Shown in pieces: positions 1-8,511 of a stretch of DNA of 64,000 nt. A model generated the notes under the pieces. The model had not been told where the DNA came from. It saw only the letters and a list, made by a program, of their open reading frames with translations, and did not search any database. This DNA comes from Rhodococcus sp. 1168 (GTDB lineage Bacteria > Actinomycetota > Actinomycetes > Mycobacteriales > Mycobacteriaceae): assembly GCF_002091955.1 (NCBI RefSeq), contig NZ_MKKY01000073.1:62001-126000 (forward strand), in the 5' to 3' direction. A program made the position numbers and the translations under genes. Each line of letters opens with the position of its first letter. The stretch's first letter is position 1.

Positions 1-2
1 TT

Positions 3-158
3 GCTGTCTCTCGCCTACACCGGAAAGGCGATGTGGCGCTGCGTGGTTCAGCGCAGAACCTGATGCTTACAGTCTGGCGTCGACGACCGTTGGACGGCCT
101 CGACATCGTCGGCGATCGTGCCGTAGCGCAGGCGCTCTACGACGGAATACAGATCTGA
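3..158 (+). CDS. C-terminal fragment of a mycothiol-dependent maleylpyruvate isomerase family protein
   Basis: The window opens inside this gene; 51 codons remain before a TGA stop at 156-158. The tail contains a run resembling the C-terminal domain of MDMPI-type mycothiol-dependent enzymes: a 'GSAQNLMLTVWRRRP' stretch, then 'VGDRAVAQALYDG'. Such proteins are DinB-fold enzymes that use mycothiol as thiol cofactor, so the family fits an actinobacterium. The substrate cannot be judged from this piece. A strong hairpin follows at 188-217. The identification rests on a short fragment. Confidence 0.5.
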   Translation, partial: AVSRLHRKGDVALRGSAQNLMLTVWRRRPLDGLDIVGDRAVAQALYDGIQI

Positions 159-187
159 AGGGAACCGTGCAGGTACGGACACGAAAA

Positions 188-217
188 AGCCCGGTCCATG
201 AAGATCAGGACCGGGCT
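188..217. terminator. Bidirectional hairpin terminator
   Basis: A perfect 10-bp stem, AGCCCGGTCC (188-197) with GGACCGGGCT (208-217), closes a 10-base loop. Five A bases precede it, which read as a T run on the minus strand. It lies between the end of the first gene and the 3' end of tRNA-Gly, so it can stop transcription from both sides; the minus-strand tail is the better match to an intrinsic terminator. Confidence 0.75.
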
Positions 218-223
218 TCTTGT

Positions 224-297
224 TGGAGCCGATGACGAGAATCGAACTCGCGTAGCCTGTTTGGAAGACAGGGGCTCTACCATTGAGCTACATCGGC
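224..297 (-). tRNA. tRNA-Gly (anticodon TCC)
   Basis: The minus strand folds as a full cloverleaf. The acceptor stem starts GCCGATG and closes with CATCGGC, the T arm carries GTTCGATTC, and the anticodon stem CTGTC/GACAG is covered by CTGT..ACAG with loop CTTCCAA. The anticodon TCC is at 263-265. The CCA end is encoded (224-226 on the opposite strand). The tRNA reads GGA and, by wobble, GGG glycine codons. Confidence 0.95.
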
Positions 298-357
298 ATG
301 CGAGCGGCTCGATGGGATCGCCATCTGCGCCGCTTGCGTTATGAGACTCTACCGAAC

Positions 358-392
358 CTCGGTTCGAGATTACAAATTGGCTGGATCGGCCA
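358..392 (-). promoter_or_regulatory. Candidate promoter of tRNA-Gly
   Basis: Reading the minus strand upstream of the tRNA, a TTGTAA -35-like hexamer is followed after about 18 bases by TAGAGT, a plausible -10. The spacer contains a CGAAC-N4-GTTCG inverted repeat (353-366 on the plus strand). The assignment is by consensus only. Confidence 0.35.
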
Positions 393-442
393 CCTGTTGG
401 ACGTAGTAACGGTGGCCCGTTGACGGCCCCGAATAGTGCATA

Positions 443-511
443 CTGTTCAATGGGTCCTGCACCTGCTGTTCCAAGGTCCATGCAATTGCTGTTCAATGGT
501 GCCTGTAGGTT
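443..511. repeat. Three imperfect 23-bp tandem repeats upstream of tRNA-Pro
   Basis: CTGTTCAATGG at 443, CTGTTCCAAGG at 466 and CTGTTCAATGG at 489 begin three back-to-back 23-base units. The first 11 bases of units one and three are identical and unit two differs at two positions; the second half of each unit is only loosely similar. The array ends 12 bases before tRNA-Pro, where a promoter would be expected, so it may be a run of protein-binding sites. No protein is recognised from the sequence. Confidence 0.6.
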
Positions 512-522
512 TGTGCGGTAGA

Positions 523-596
523 CGGGGTGTGGCGCAGCTTGGTAGCGCATCCGCTTTGGGAGCGGAGGGTCGCAGGTTCAATTCCTGTCACCCCGA
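523..596 (+). tRNA. tRNA-Pro (anticodon TGG)
   Basis: Acceptor stem CGGGGTG (523-529) pairs with CACCCCG (589-595), with A596 as discriminator. The anticodon stem TCCGC/GCGGA surrounds loop TTTGGGA, placing anticodon TGG at 557-559. The T arm reads GGTTCAATTCC. CCA is not encoded, since CA then AG follow the discriminator, so the end must be added by the CCA-adding enzyme. Confidence 0.95.
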
Positions 597-601
597 CAAG
601 A

Positions 602-630
602 GAAGCCGGATCCAATTCGGATCCGGCTTC
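602..630 (+). terminator. Hairpin after tRNA-Pro
   Basis: GAAGCCGGATCC (602-613) pairs perfectly with GGATCCGGCTTC (619-630) around a 5-base loop, six bases after the tRNA discriminator. There is no clear T run afterwards, which is common for actinobacterial terminators. It separates the tRNA from tig. Confidence 0.65.
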
Positions 631-741
631 GATCAAGGAATCACCGCCGGGTCGCCCGCTAGTCGGTGGACCAGACATACGGTGATCCAGGCAGACGATG
701 ATCCAGACAGCAAGGTAAGACCACCAAAAGGAGCATGTCCC

Positions 742-2118
742 GTGAAGAGCACCGTCGAGCAGCTCAGCCCGACGCGAGTCCGTATCAACGTTGAGGTGCC
801 CTTCGAGGAGCTCAAGCCTGATTTCGACCGCGCCTACAAGGCTCTTGCTCAGCAGATCCGCCTTCCGGGGTTCCGCCCGGGCAAGGCTCCCGCGAAGCTG
901 CTCGAAGCTCGAGTCGGACGAGGGGCTGTGTTGGAGCAGGTCGTCAACGACGCCCTGCCCACTCGCTACTCCGAAGCGGTCTCCGCGGAGAACATCAAGG
1001 TCATCGGCCAGCCCGATATCGAGATCACCAAGATCGAGGACGGCGAAGAGCTCACTTTCACCGCCGAGGTCGACATCCGTCCCGAGATCGTCCTTCCGGA
1101 CTACTCGACCATCGATATCACGGTCGATCCTCTCGAAATCACTGACGAAGCGGTAGACGAGCAGCTGTTGTCGCTGCGTCAGCGCTTCGGCACGTTGACC
1201 GGTGTGACTCGCCCCGTGCAGTCCGGAGACTTCGTCTCGATCGACCTCTCGGCGACAGTCGACGGCGAAACGGTCGAAGAGGCTTCGGCCAGCGGTTTGT
1301 CCCACGAGGTCGGCTCCGGCCAGCTCATCGAAGGCTTGGACGATGCCATCATCGGAGTCTCGGTGGACGAGTCGAAGGACTTCACTTCTACGCTCGTTGC
1401 AGGCGAATTCGCAGGCAAGGAAGCTGTCGTCACGGTCAAGGTCGTCTCCGTCAAGGAGCGCGAACTTCCCGAGGCCGATGACGAGTTCGCCCAGCTCGCC
1501 AGCGAGTTCGACACCCTCGAAGAGCTGATCGCCGATCTGAAGACTCGCGTCGAACGAGTCAAGAAGGTCGAGCAGGCCGGTCAGATTCGCGACAAGGTTC
1601 TCGAGACGCTACTCGAGACCCTCGAGATCCCGGCTCCGGAAGCTGTCGTCAAGGCCGAGGTCGATTCCCAGCTTCATGAGGCCATTCACGGACTCGACCA
1701 CGACGAAGCCAAGCTCGCCGAGATGTTGGAGGCGCAGGGCTCGAGCCGTGAAGAGTTCGACAAGGACGTCAAGGAAGCTGCCGAGAAGTCGGTGCGCACG
1801 CAGTTGCTCCTCGATGCAATTGCCGAAGCAGAACAGACTCAGGTCGGTCAGGACGAGCTCACCGAGCGGATCATCTTCCAGGCGCAGCGCTACGGCATCT
1901 CGCCCGAGGAGTTCATTCAGCAGGTGCAGCAGGCCAATCAGCTCGGCGCCATTTTCGCCGACGTTCGTCGCGGCAAGGCTTTGGCCTCCGTTGTCGACCG
2001 CGTCAACGTGACCGACACAGCCGGTGCGACCGTGGATACCGCAGAGCTTTTCGGCAGCCCCGCCGACGAGGATGAGCCTGCAGCAGGCGATTCTGCCGAG
2101 GGTGAACAAGACAAGTAA
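742..2118 (+). CDS. tig: Trigger factor, ribosome-associated chaperone and peptidyl-prolyl isomerase
   Basis: The 458-residue product has the usual trigger factor length. It binds nascent chains at the ribosome exit tunnel in the cytoplasm. The N-terminal ribosome-binding domain carries the 'GFRPGKAP' signature near residues 43-50, followed by an FKBP-like isomerase domain at about 150-240 and a long helical substrate-binding C-terminal domain. The tail is acidic. The GTG at 742 was chosen because AAAAGGAG (726-733) sits eight bases upstream and the sequence then begins [12 protein letters not shown], typical of actinobacterial trigger factors; the frame is open further upstream only through the tRNA region. 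It is followed by the clpP1-clpP2-clpX genes, the normal protein quality control neighbourhood. Confidence 0.97.
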   Translation: MKSTVEQLSPTRVRINVEVPFEELKPDFDRAYKALAQQIRLPGFRPGKAPAKLLEARVGRGAVLEQVVNDALPTRYSEAVSAENIKVIGQPDIEITKIEDGEELTFTAEVDIRPEIVLPDYSTIDITVDPLEITDEAVDEQLLSLRQRFGTLTGVTRPVQSGDFVSIDLSATVDGETVEEASASGLSHEVGSGQLIEGLDDAIIGVSVDESKDFTSTLVAGEFAGKEAVVTVKVVSVKERELPEADDEFAQLASEFDTLEELIADLKTRVERVKKVEQAGQIRDKVLETLLETLEIPAPEAVVKAEVDSQLHEAIHGLDHDEAKLAEMLEAQGSSREEFDKDVKEAAEKSVRTQLLLDAIAEAEQTQVGQDELTERIIFQAQRYGISPEEFIQQVQQANQLGAIFADVRRGKALASVVDRVNVTDTAGATVDTAELFGSPADEDEPAAGDSAEGEQDK

Positions 2119-2129
2119 CGCTTACAGCG
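2119..2129. promoter_or_regulatory. Candidate ClgR box controlling clpP1
   Basis: CGCTTACAGCG followed by AAC directly after the tig stop matches the core CGCYNANRGCGWWS of the ClgR operator described in corynebacteria and streptomycetes; the flanking base four positions upstream does not fit. ClgR activates clpP genes in these bacteria. The box is about 90 bases before the clpP1 start, a reasonable place for an activator. Confidence 0.5.
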
Positions 2130-2135
2130 AACGAC

Positions 2136-2168
2136 GGCGGTTCCGGGACTCCGGAGCCGCCTTCTTTC
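2136..2168 (+). terminator. Intrinsic terminator of tig
   Basis: GGCGG-T-TCCGG (2136-2146) pairs with CCGGA-G-CCGCC (2151-2161) through a single T-G wobble around loop GACT, and the run TTCTTTC follows. This is the most classical terminator in the window and separates tig from the clp genes. Confidence 0.75.
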
Positions 2169-2217
2169 GTTAGTGTCTGTATCAGGAACCAACGATCGTA
2201 TGGAAAAGGCAGGTACC

Positions 2218-2850
2218 GTGACTGTTCAGAATTCGGCGGCTTCGCGTCAGCAGAGTCCCGTCATGACTTCGGCCTCCTCCGGCCTTAATCTCAGCGACTC
2301 CGTGTACGAGCGTCTGCTTCGCGAGCGCATCATCTTCCTCGGTACTCAGGTCGACGATGACATCGCCAACAAGCTGTGTGCTCAGATTCTCCTTCTGTCC
2401 GCTGAGGACGCCACCCGCGACATATCTCTTTACATCAACTCTCCCGGTGGCTCCGTCACCGCGGGCATGGCGATCTTCGACACCATGGAATTCGCCGAGT
2501 GCGATGTAGCTACCTACGGAATGGGTTTGGCTGCATCAATGGGGCAGTTCCTGTTGTCGGCAGGCGCCAAGGGAAAGCGCTACGCACTCCCACACGCCCG
2601 GATCATGATGCACCAGCCCTCGGCCGGTATCGGCGGTAGTGCCAGTGACATCGCCATCATGGCCGAGCAGTTCGCGCACACCAAGCGTGAAATGGCCGAA
2701 CTGATCGCGCTGCACACCGGCCAGACCGTCGAGCAGATCACCGAAGACTCCGATCGTGACCGCTGGTTCACTGCGCAGGCGGCAAAGGAGTACGGGTTCG
2801 TCGATCATGTCGTCAGCCGTGCTCGGCAGGCCGGCGGAATCGGCGACTAG
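2218..2850 (+). CDS. clpP1: ATP-dependent Clp protease proteolytic subunit 1
   Basis: This 210-residue serine protease subunit forms one ring of the ClpP1P2 barrel that degrades proteins fed by ClpX or ClpC. The nucleophile Ser107 lies in GLAASMGQ, His132 in MMHQPS, and the catalytic Asp in the DSDRDRW region. The NSPGGS segment that shapes the peptide-binding strand is present. The GTG at 2218 is preferred because AGGCAGG lies just upstream and the product then begins MTVQNS; in-frame ATG at 2200 and GTG at 2173 are possible. In actinobacteria ClpP1 needs ClpP2 for activity, and clpP2 follows 48 bases later, so they are probably co-transcribed. Confidence 0.95.
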   Translation: MTVQNSAASRQQSPVMTSASSGLNLSDSVYERLLRERIIFLGTQVDDDIANKLCAQILLLSAEDATRDISLYINSPGGSVTAGMAIFDTMEFAECDVATYGMGLAASMGQFLLSAGAKGKRYALPHARIMMHQPSAGIGGSASDIAIMAEQFAHTKREMAELIALHTGQTVEQITEDSDRDRWFTAQAAKEYGFVDHVVSRARQAGGIGD

Positions 2851-2898
2851 ATCCGCCCGGACCGGCGATCCCTCGATCACTTACATCTTGGAGAAACG

Positions 2899-3540
2899 AT
2901 GACAAACCTGTTCGATCCCAATCAGATGCCGTCCTCGCGGTACATCTTGCCTTCTTTCGTCGAGCACTCCAGCTACGGCATGAAGGAATCCAACCCGTAC
3001 AACAAGCTGTTCGAGGAACGCATCATCTTCCTCGGCGTCCAGGTCGACGACGCGTCGGCGAACGACGTCATGGCGCAACTGCTCGTGTTGGAAGGTCTCG
3101 ATCCCGATCGTGACATCACGATGTACATCAACTCGCCCGGTGGTTCGTTCACCTCGCTGATGGCCATCTACGACACCATGCAGTACGTGCGCGCGGACGT
3201 GGCGACGGTATGCCTCGGACAGGCAGCATCGGCTGCGGCCGTGTTGCTCGCCGCAGGTACACCGGGAAAGCGTGCCGCTCTGCCGAATGCGCGTGTGCTG
3301 ATTCACCAGCCATCGAGTGGTGGAATTCAGGGTCAGGTCTCGGACCTCGAGATTCAGGCTGCAGAGATCGAACGCATGCGTCGTCTCATGGAGACCACAC
3401 TCGGCAGGCACACAGGTAAGGATCCCGACGTCATCCGCAAGGACACCGATCGTGACAAGATCCTGACCGCCGCGCAGGCCAAGGATTACGGAATCATCGA
3501 CACGGTCTTCGAATACCGGAAGTTGTCGGCACAGAAGTAG
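2899..3540 (+). CDS. clpP2: ATP-dependent Clp protease proteolytic subunit 2
   Basis: This 213-residue second ClpP ring partner has nucleophile Ser111 in GQAASAAA, His136 in LIHQPSS and Asp in the KDTDRDK stretch. The N-terminal region, longer than in ClpP1, carries the [11 protein letters not shown] segment typical of actinobacterial ClpP2. GGAG lies 6-10 bases before the ATG. The ring faces the ATPase in characterised mycobacterial complexes. A 14-bp hairpin follows at 3570-3608, so the transcript probably ends or pauses before clpX. Confidence 0.96.
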   Translation: MTNLFDPNQMPSSRYILPSFVEHSSYGMKESNPYNKLFEERIIFLGVQVDDASANDVMAQLLVLEGLDPDRDITMYINSPGGSFTSLMAIYDTMQYVRADVATVCLGQAASAAAVLLAAGTPGKRAALPNARVLIHQPSSGGIQGQVSDLEIQAAEIERMRRLMETTLGRHTGKDPDVIRKDTDRDKILTAAQAKDYGIIDTVFEYRKLSAQK

Positions 3541-3840
3541 TACGAACAGGTATCTTCGCGAGACCTTTTGTTGTCGGGCGTAGGCCACGCTCTTCTACGT
3601 CCGACAACCCGAGGTAGCACGAACGTTCACACGCTTCGACTGGTGCCGACCAGCAAGAAGTTCGGGTCGGAAGAAGTCGGGCAGCGAATCACCGGAAACC
3701 TCTCACCCATGGTCGTCGAACACGGGTACGGTCGCTTCAGGGCACGAACGAGTTGTGGATCGAGAAGTTGCCGACGATTGGATCGACATCGTGATGGTGT
3801 CCACCGGCCGCACGCGAACAAGGAAGTAGGAACCTCGAAT
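3541..3840 (+). other. 300-base intergenic region between clpP2 and clpX
   Basis: The interval contains the inverted repeat at 3570-3608 and presumably the clpX promoter. The clpX frame is open upstream to 3568, but that extension has no resemblance to a ClpX N-terminus and includes the hairpin, so it is not treated as coding. No other gene or RNA is recognised. Confidence 0.5.
3570..3608 (+). terminator. Hairpin after clpP2
   Basis: Bases 3570-3583 pair with 3595-3608 over 14 positions with a single G-T wobble, leaving an 11-base loop. It starts 30 bases after the clpP2 stop. There is no T tail, so it may also be an RNA-stabilising or pausing hairpin. Confidence 0.55.
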
Positions 3841-5121
3841 ATGGCACGCATCGGTGACGGCGGCGATCTGTTGAAGTGCTCCTTCTGCGGTAAGAGCCAG
3901 AAGCAGGTGAAGAAGCTCATCGCGGGGCCTGGGGTGTACATCTGCGACGAGTGCATCGACCTGTGCAACGAGATCATCGAGGAAGAGCTCGCGGAGTCGA
4001 GCGAGGTCAAACTCGACGACCTGCCGAAGCCTGCCGAGATTCGCGACTTCCTCGAGAACTACGTGATCGGTCAGGACACTGCCAAGCGCACGCTGGCTGT
4101 GGCCGTGTACAACCACTACAAGCGCATCCAGGCCGGAGACAAAACTCGCGATTCGCGGGGTGAGACCGTCGAGTTGGCCAAGTCCAATATCTTGATGCTC
4201 GGACCCACGGGATGTGGCAAGACGTACTTGGCTCAGACACTGGCGAAAATGCTCAACGTGCCGTTCGCAATCGCGGATGCCACAGCGCTGACCGAGGCAG
4301 GCTACGTGGGTGAGGATGTCGAGAACATCCTCCTCAAGCTGATTCAAGCTGCGGATTACGACGTGAAGCGTGCCGAGACCGGCATCATTTATATCGACGA
4401 GGTCGACAAGATCGCGCGCAAGAGTGAGAATCCGTCGATCACTCGGGATGTGTCCGGTGAGGGCGTGCAGCAGGCGCTCCTGAAGATCCTCGAGGGAACC
4501 CAGGCGAGTGTGCCTCCGCAGGGTGGTCGCAAGCACCCGCACCAGGAATTCATTCAGATCGACACGACCAACGTGTTGTTCATCGTCGCCGGCGCTTTCG
4601 CAGGCCTCGAGAAAATCGTCTCGGACCGTATCGGTAAGCGCGGACTCGGATTCGGTGCCGAGGTTCGGTCGAAGGCCGAACTCGACACCCAAGACAACTT
4701 TGCCGAGGTCATGCCAGAAGACCTGATCAAGTTCGGTTTGATCCCAGAGTTCATCGGGCGTCTCCCGGTTGTCGCCTCGGTGACCAATCTGGACAAGGAA
4801 TCCCTCGTCACCATTTTGTCGGAGCCGAAGAATGCGCTGGTCAAGCAGTACAGTCGGCTTTTCGAGATGGATAACGTCGAGTTGGAGTTCACTCAGGACG
4901 CTCTCGAAGCTATTGCTGATCAGGCAATTCTGAGAGGGACAGGTGCCCGTGGACTCCGCGCCATCCTCGAAGAGGTGCTCAACCCGGTGATGTTCGACAT
5001 TCCGAGCCGCGACGACGTCGCCAAGGTCGTTGTGACCTCCGAAACCGTCAACGACAACGTGTTGCCTACGATCGTTCCACGCAAGCCGGAACGTCCTGAG
5101 CGCCGCGACAAGTCCGCGTAG
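3841..5121 (+). CDS. clpX: ATP-dependent unfoldase ClpX
   Basis: This 426-residue AAA+ protein unfolds substrates and threads them into ClpP1P2. The N-terminal zinc-binding domain has Cys13, Cys16, Cys35 and Cys38. Walker A (GPTGCGKT) is at 121-128 and Walker B (IYIDEVDK) at about 183-190, and the pore and sensor region includes [21 protein letters not shown] sequence. The length is normal for the family. The ATG at 3841 was chosen because [16 protein letters not shown] is the standard start and AGGAA-like sequences precede it. It is convergent with fdhD across a strong terminator. Confidence 0.98.
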   Translation: MARIGDGGDLLKCSFCGKSQKQVKKLIAGPGVYICDECIDLCNEIIEEELAESSEVKLDDLPKPAEIRDFLENYVIGQDTAKRTLAVAVYNHYKRIQAGDKTRDSRGETVELAKSNILMLGPTGCGKTYLAQTLAKMLNVPFAIADATALTEAGYVGEDVENILLKLIQAADYDVKRAETGIIYIDEVDKIARKSENPSITRDVSGEGVQQALLKILEGTQASVPPQGGRKHPHQEFIQIDTTNVLFIVAGAFAGLEKIVSDRIGKRGLGFGAEVRSKAELDTQDNFAEVMPEDLIKFGLIPEFIGRLPVVASVTNLDKESLVTILSEPKNALVKQYSRLFEMDNVELEFTQDALEAIADQAILRGTGARGLRAILEEVLNPVMFDIPSRDDVAKVVVTSETVNDNVLPTIVPRKPERPERRDKSA

Positions 5122-5132
5122 TTCGTACATGC

Positions 5133-5172
5133 ACGAGTCAAGCCCCGATCACCTGATCGGGGCTTGACTCGT
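5133..5172. terminator. Bidirectional terminator between clpX and fdhD
   Basis: An 18-bp perfect stem, 5133-5150 with 5155-5172, closes the four-base loop ACCT. It is symmetric and stands between convergent genes, so it can serve both. Confidence 0.85.
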
Positions 5173-5194
5173 CTGCAGCTCGGCCGGTGCAATT

Positions 5195-6019
5195 TCAACG
5201 CAGGATGCGCTCGGTATGGGAGTAGAGATTCATGTTCTCTCCGCGAAGGAATCCGACGACCGTGAGTCCGGACACTTCCGCGAGATCAACGGCAAGCGAA
5301 GACGGCGCCGATACTGCCGCAAGAATCGGGACGCCGGCCATGACTGCCTTCTGCGCCAATTCGAACGACGCCCGAGCGCTCACCATCAAGATGTGACCTC
5401 GCAACGGTACGAGTCCTTCGCCGGTCGCCCATCCGAGTACTTTGTCGACGGCATTGTGCCGACCCACATCCTCGCGGACAACGAGGACTCGACCGTCGCT
5501 GTCGCACAACGCTGCGCCATGCAGGCCACCGGTTGTGTCGAAGACCTTCTGAGCCTGACGCAAACTGTCGGGCAGAAGTGCCAACACCTCGGACTTGACG
5601 CGGACGGCATCGTCGGCAGGGGAGTACACGGTCTTCGAACGGACGGCGTCGAGTGAGCTCTTTCCACACACCCCGCACGAGGAGGTCGTATAGAAATTGC
5701 GTTCCACACCAGGAGCAGGCGGTGCGAGGCCCTCTGCGAGTTCGATGTCGAGCACGTTGTACGTGTTCTGTCCGGTGTCGTCCACGCCATCGCAGTAGCG
5801 CGCGACCCGGATGTCCTCACGGCTGGTGATGACGCCTTCCGTCAGCAGAAAACCATGTACGAGTTCCACGTCGTGCCCGGGCGTTCGCATGGTGACGGCC
5901 AGTGCGGTGCCGTTCACCCGGATCTCCAACGGCTCCTCTACGACGAGGGTGTCCGGGCGGGAGGTCTCGACCCGCCCTCTCAGTCGAACCACTGGCCTGC
6001 GGGTGGTGATGCGTCCCAT
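5195..6019 (-). CDS. fdhD: FdhD, sulfurtransferase for formate dehydrogenase maturation
   Basis: This 274-residue cytoplasmic accessory protein passes sulfur from a cysteine desulfurase to the molybdenum cofactor of formate dehydrogenase. The key CxxC motif (CGVCGK, Cys115 and Cys118) is present, with the DVGRHNAVDK signature in the second half and the SARASFE stretch. The length is typical. No formate dehydrogenase gene is in the window, so its client lies elsewhere or is another molybdenum enzyme. It runs in the same direction as malQ, 65 bases downstream of it. Confidence 0.93.
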   Translation of the reverse strand: MGRITTRRPVVRLRGRVETSRPDTLVVEEPLEIRVNGTALAVTMRTPGHDVELVHGFLLTEGVITSREDIRVARYCDGVDDTGQNTYNVLDIELAEGLAPPAPGVERNFYTTSSCGVCGKSSLDAVRSKTVYSPADDAVRVKSEVLALLPDSLRQAQKVFDTTGGLHGAALCDSDGRVLVVREDVGRHNAVDKVLGWATGEGLVPLRGHILMVSARASFELAQKAVMAGVPILAAVSAPSSLAVDLAEVSGLTVVGFLRGENMNLYSHTERILR

Positions 6020-6084
6020 CGGTCAAGCACTTCTCGCGAGATGGTTCATTCCTCGATTGTGCCCTCTCGGCGGCAGACCTCGGG

Positions 6085-8283
6085 CTACCCCCGTCTCAGC
6101 GCGGCCACCAGTGCCAGCATTCGTGGATGGTCGACGAGGTCCTCGACCCAGACGGCCTTGCCGTTGTGGTCGGCCAGTGGAATGCGCCAATTCTCGTACT
6201 GCGTCTCGTCGGTGCCGGGCTGGTTTTGAATTCTGTTCTCGCCCACTGCGTCCACGAGTGCAACTCCCAGCAAGAGCGAAGGGGTCCGAACGATGAGCCG
6301 ATACAACGCTTCGATCGACTCTTGCTCGGAGGCACCTGCGCCGAGCAGACCTCGCTCACGGGCGAGATCGAGCACTGCCTCCCGGCTTGCGGTGTCCTGC
6401 TCGATCTCGGCGTCGAGATCTCGTTCGAGTAGTCCGAGCCGATCGCGAAGGGCGATATGTTCGCCCTTCAGATACCCGAGGGTGGGCGGGAGGTCGTGTG
6501 TGGTGACCGACGTCAGGCACAACGTGCGGTAATTCTCCGGTGCAATCGGCTCGCCGTTGACTTTCTCGAACCACAGAATCGAGGTTCCGAAGAGTCCGCG
6601 TTGGCCCAGATATTCCTGTACACGTGGTTCGAACACTCCTAAGTCCTCGCCGACGACCACAGCCCCAGCACGCTCGGCCTCGAGGACGAGAATTCCGATC
6701 AAAGCCTCGTAGTCGTAGTGGACGTATGCCCCTTCGCCTGGGGTAGCGGAACCCTCGGGAATCCACCAGAGTCGGAAGAGTCCGAGAATGTGGTCGACGC
6801 GTACGCCGCCGGCATGACGAAGCACCGTTCTCAGCATGTCGCGGTACGGCGCGTAGCCCAGTTCGCGGAGTCTGTCCGGATTCCACGGCGGCTGGTTCCA
6901 GTTCTGGCCTTGCTGATTGAAGTTGTCCGGTGGCGCCCCGACGGTGACTCCTGCAGTGAGCGCATCGCCCAAAGTCCAGGCGTCGGCTCCCTGTCGATGT
7001 ACCCCGACGGCCAGATCGTGCATGATCCCGATGTCCATTCCGGACGCAACGGCGACTCGCTGCGCCCGGTCGAGCTGCTCGTCGCAGATCCACTGCAACC
7101 ATTTGTGGAAGTCGATACGTTCGGCAAGGTCCCTGCGCTGGCTGGTGGCGAAGTCGGTACTCGGATGCGCTGCCGTGCTCGACCAGACAGGTGAATCAGG
7201 ACGATATTTTTCAGCCAGCGCGCACCACAGGGCGAAATCGTCGAGACCCTTTCCTTCCCTCGCGACGAACGCATCGAAGTCGTTCTTGCGTGCCGCGGAA
7301 CGCTCGACGCGATGAATGCGCTTCAAGGCACGGAGTTTCGCACGGAAGGATGGGTCGCGGTCGATGCTGCGGGTGCGCTTGTTCGCCTTGACGAAATTCC
7401 GAGCAGACTCGCGAACCTTGGCGTACTGATCACGGCTCAGGTACGCAGTTTCCGCAATGTCCTCTACCCGGATGTACATGGGATCGAAAAAACGCCTCGT
7501 CGTCGGTAGATAGGGGGATGCCTCCACCGGTGGAGCGGGACGTTGGGCATGCATCGGGTTGACGAGGAGATAGTCGAACCCATGGGTTCGACCTGCCACG
7601 GCAGCGAGGTCGGCGAGGTCGGCATAGTCACCGACGCCCCAGGAGCGGTTCGAGCGAATGGAATACAACTGCGTCAGCAGACCCGTTCGCTGTGTACGGG
7701 TCAAGGCATCGTTGGTCGAGAGTCTCTTCGGTGTCACCGCAATCGGGCACTGCGCCGTCGTTGCATGTTCGGAATCAGGCGTACTCACCGCAGTCAGCGT
7801 GTGCCAGCCGAGAGCAATGTCGCCGGGTATGTCGAACGTGGCGCGGCCGACTGGGGCACCGTCGATGTCGCGTGGTTCGACCCAGATCTGGATCTGCTGC
7901 AGCGGAACCAGATCTCCGGTTTCCGTCGTGATCGTAACGGTGACGGGATCCCCATGGGGCACATGGATTTCCACGTGTTGCGGCTCACCGAAAATCGTCA
8001 CGACGACCGGTGGGACCATGCGGCGCCATGGTGCCTCGTCGATATCGACGAGGGACTGGGCAACGTCCGCTTCGGTCTCGGCGGCGATGCCACGTGCTCG
8101 GAGTATCTGCTCCAGCGTCTGCTCGGATACTTCGTGCTCGGTCTGATCCCAGCCTCGATAGGAAGTCGAGATGCCGGATCTTTCGGCGAGTTCGGCCAAC
8201 TGCGCTGTGTAGTCCACAGCTTGATCGTGCCAGTATCGACAGCTCACGTCATCTGCTGACACCGCAACCGCCGCTCGACGCAT
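6085..8283 (-). CDS. malQ: 4-alpha-glucanotransferase (amylomaltase, GH77)
   Basis: The product of up to 732 residues transfers alpha-1,4-glucan segments between maltodextrins and glucose in the cytoplasm. GH77 catalytic signatures are visible: the nucleophile region VRVDHILGLFRLWW near 490-505, the acid/base VVVGEDLG near 540, and TTHDLP near 590. The long N-terminal extension (about 170 residues with beta-rich segments) is typical of actinobacterial MalQ. The start is uncertain: ATG at 8283 gives the longest product, and a GTG at 8217 would start at VDYTAQLAEL; neither has a strong ribosome-binding site. It is divergent from the rsbW-sigF operon. Confidence 0.93.
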   Translation of the reverse strand: MRRAAVAVSADDVSCRYWHDQAVDYTAQLAELAERSGISTSYRGWDQTEHEVSEQTLEQILRARGIAAETEADVAQSLVDIDEAPWRRMVPPVVVTIFGEPQHVEIHVPHGDPVTVTITTETGDLVPLQQIQIWVEPRDIDGAPVGRATFDIPGDIALGWHTLTAVSTPDSEHATTAQCPIAVTPKRLSTNDALTRTQRTGLLTQLYSIRSNRSWGVGDYADLADLAAVAGRTHGFDYLLVNPMHAQRPAPPVEASPYLPTTRRFFDPMYIRVEDIAETAYLSRDQYAKVRESARNFVKANKRTRSIDRDPSFRAKLRALKRIHRVERSAARKNDFDAFVAREGKGLDDFALWCALAEKYRPDSPVWSSTAAHPSTDFATSQRRDLAERIDFHKWLQWICDEQLDRAQRVAVASGMDIGIMHDLAVGVHRQGADAWTLGDALTAGVTVGAPPDNFNQQGQNWNQPPWNPDRLRELGYAPYRDMLRTVLRHAGGVRVDHILGLFRLWWIPEGSATPGEGAYVHYDYEALIGILVLEAERAGAVVVGEDLGVFEPRVQEYLGQRGLFGTSILWFEKVNGEPIAPENYRTLCLTSVTTHDLPPTLGYLKGEHIALRDRLGLLERDLDAEIEQDTASREAVLDLARERGLLGAGASEQESIEALYRLIVRTPSLLLGVALVDAVGENRIQNQPGTDETQYENWRIPLADHNGKAVWVEDLVDHPRMLALVAALRRG

Positions 8284-8398
8284 GAGACGGAGCGCCGACC
8301 CGGTGCGCCCCGCCGTCGGGTTGGTCGTCGTTCAGCGTCCAGGTCTGTGTCGCCGTGGTCCCGAAATCGACCGGCGTGGGAGATGAAGCAACTCGCAA

Positions 8399-8424
8399 GG
8401 ATTGAACTCGGAGGACCCGGGTAC
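8399..8424 (+). promoter_or_regulatory. Candidate SigF-dependent promoter for rsbW-sigF
   Basis: GGATT at 8399-8403 and GGGTAC at 8419-8424 fit the mycobacterial SigF consensus GGWWT...GGGTAY, with a spacer of 15 bases, about one base shorter than usual. It lies 88 bases upstream of rsbW, so SigF would control its own operon, as known in mycobacteria. Confidence 0.5.
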
Positions 8425-8511
8425 TCTGACTCCGGCCGATGTAGTTGCGTTCCTAAGGGGCCACATGACTTCGACCGACACAAACTTTTGGACGACTGAT
8501 AGGGAGAGCGG

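Noticed and set aside
3703-5130. Long minus-strand open frame of 475 codons across clpX
   Set aside because: It lies opposite clpX, has no recognisable domain and is explained by high GC and codon bias; the plus strand encodes a clear ClpX.
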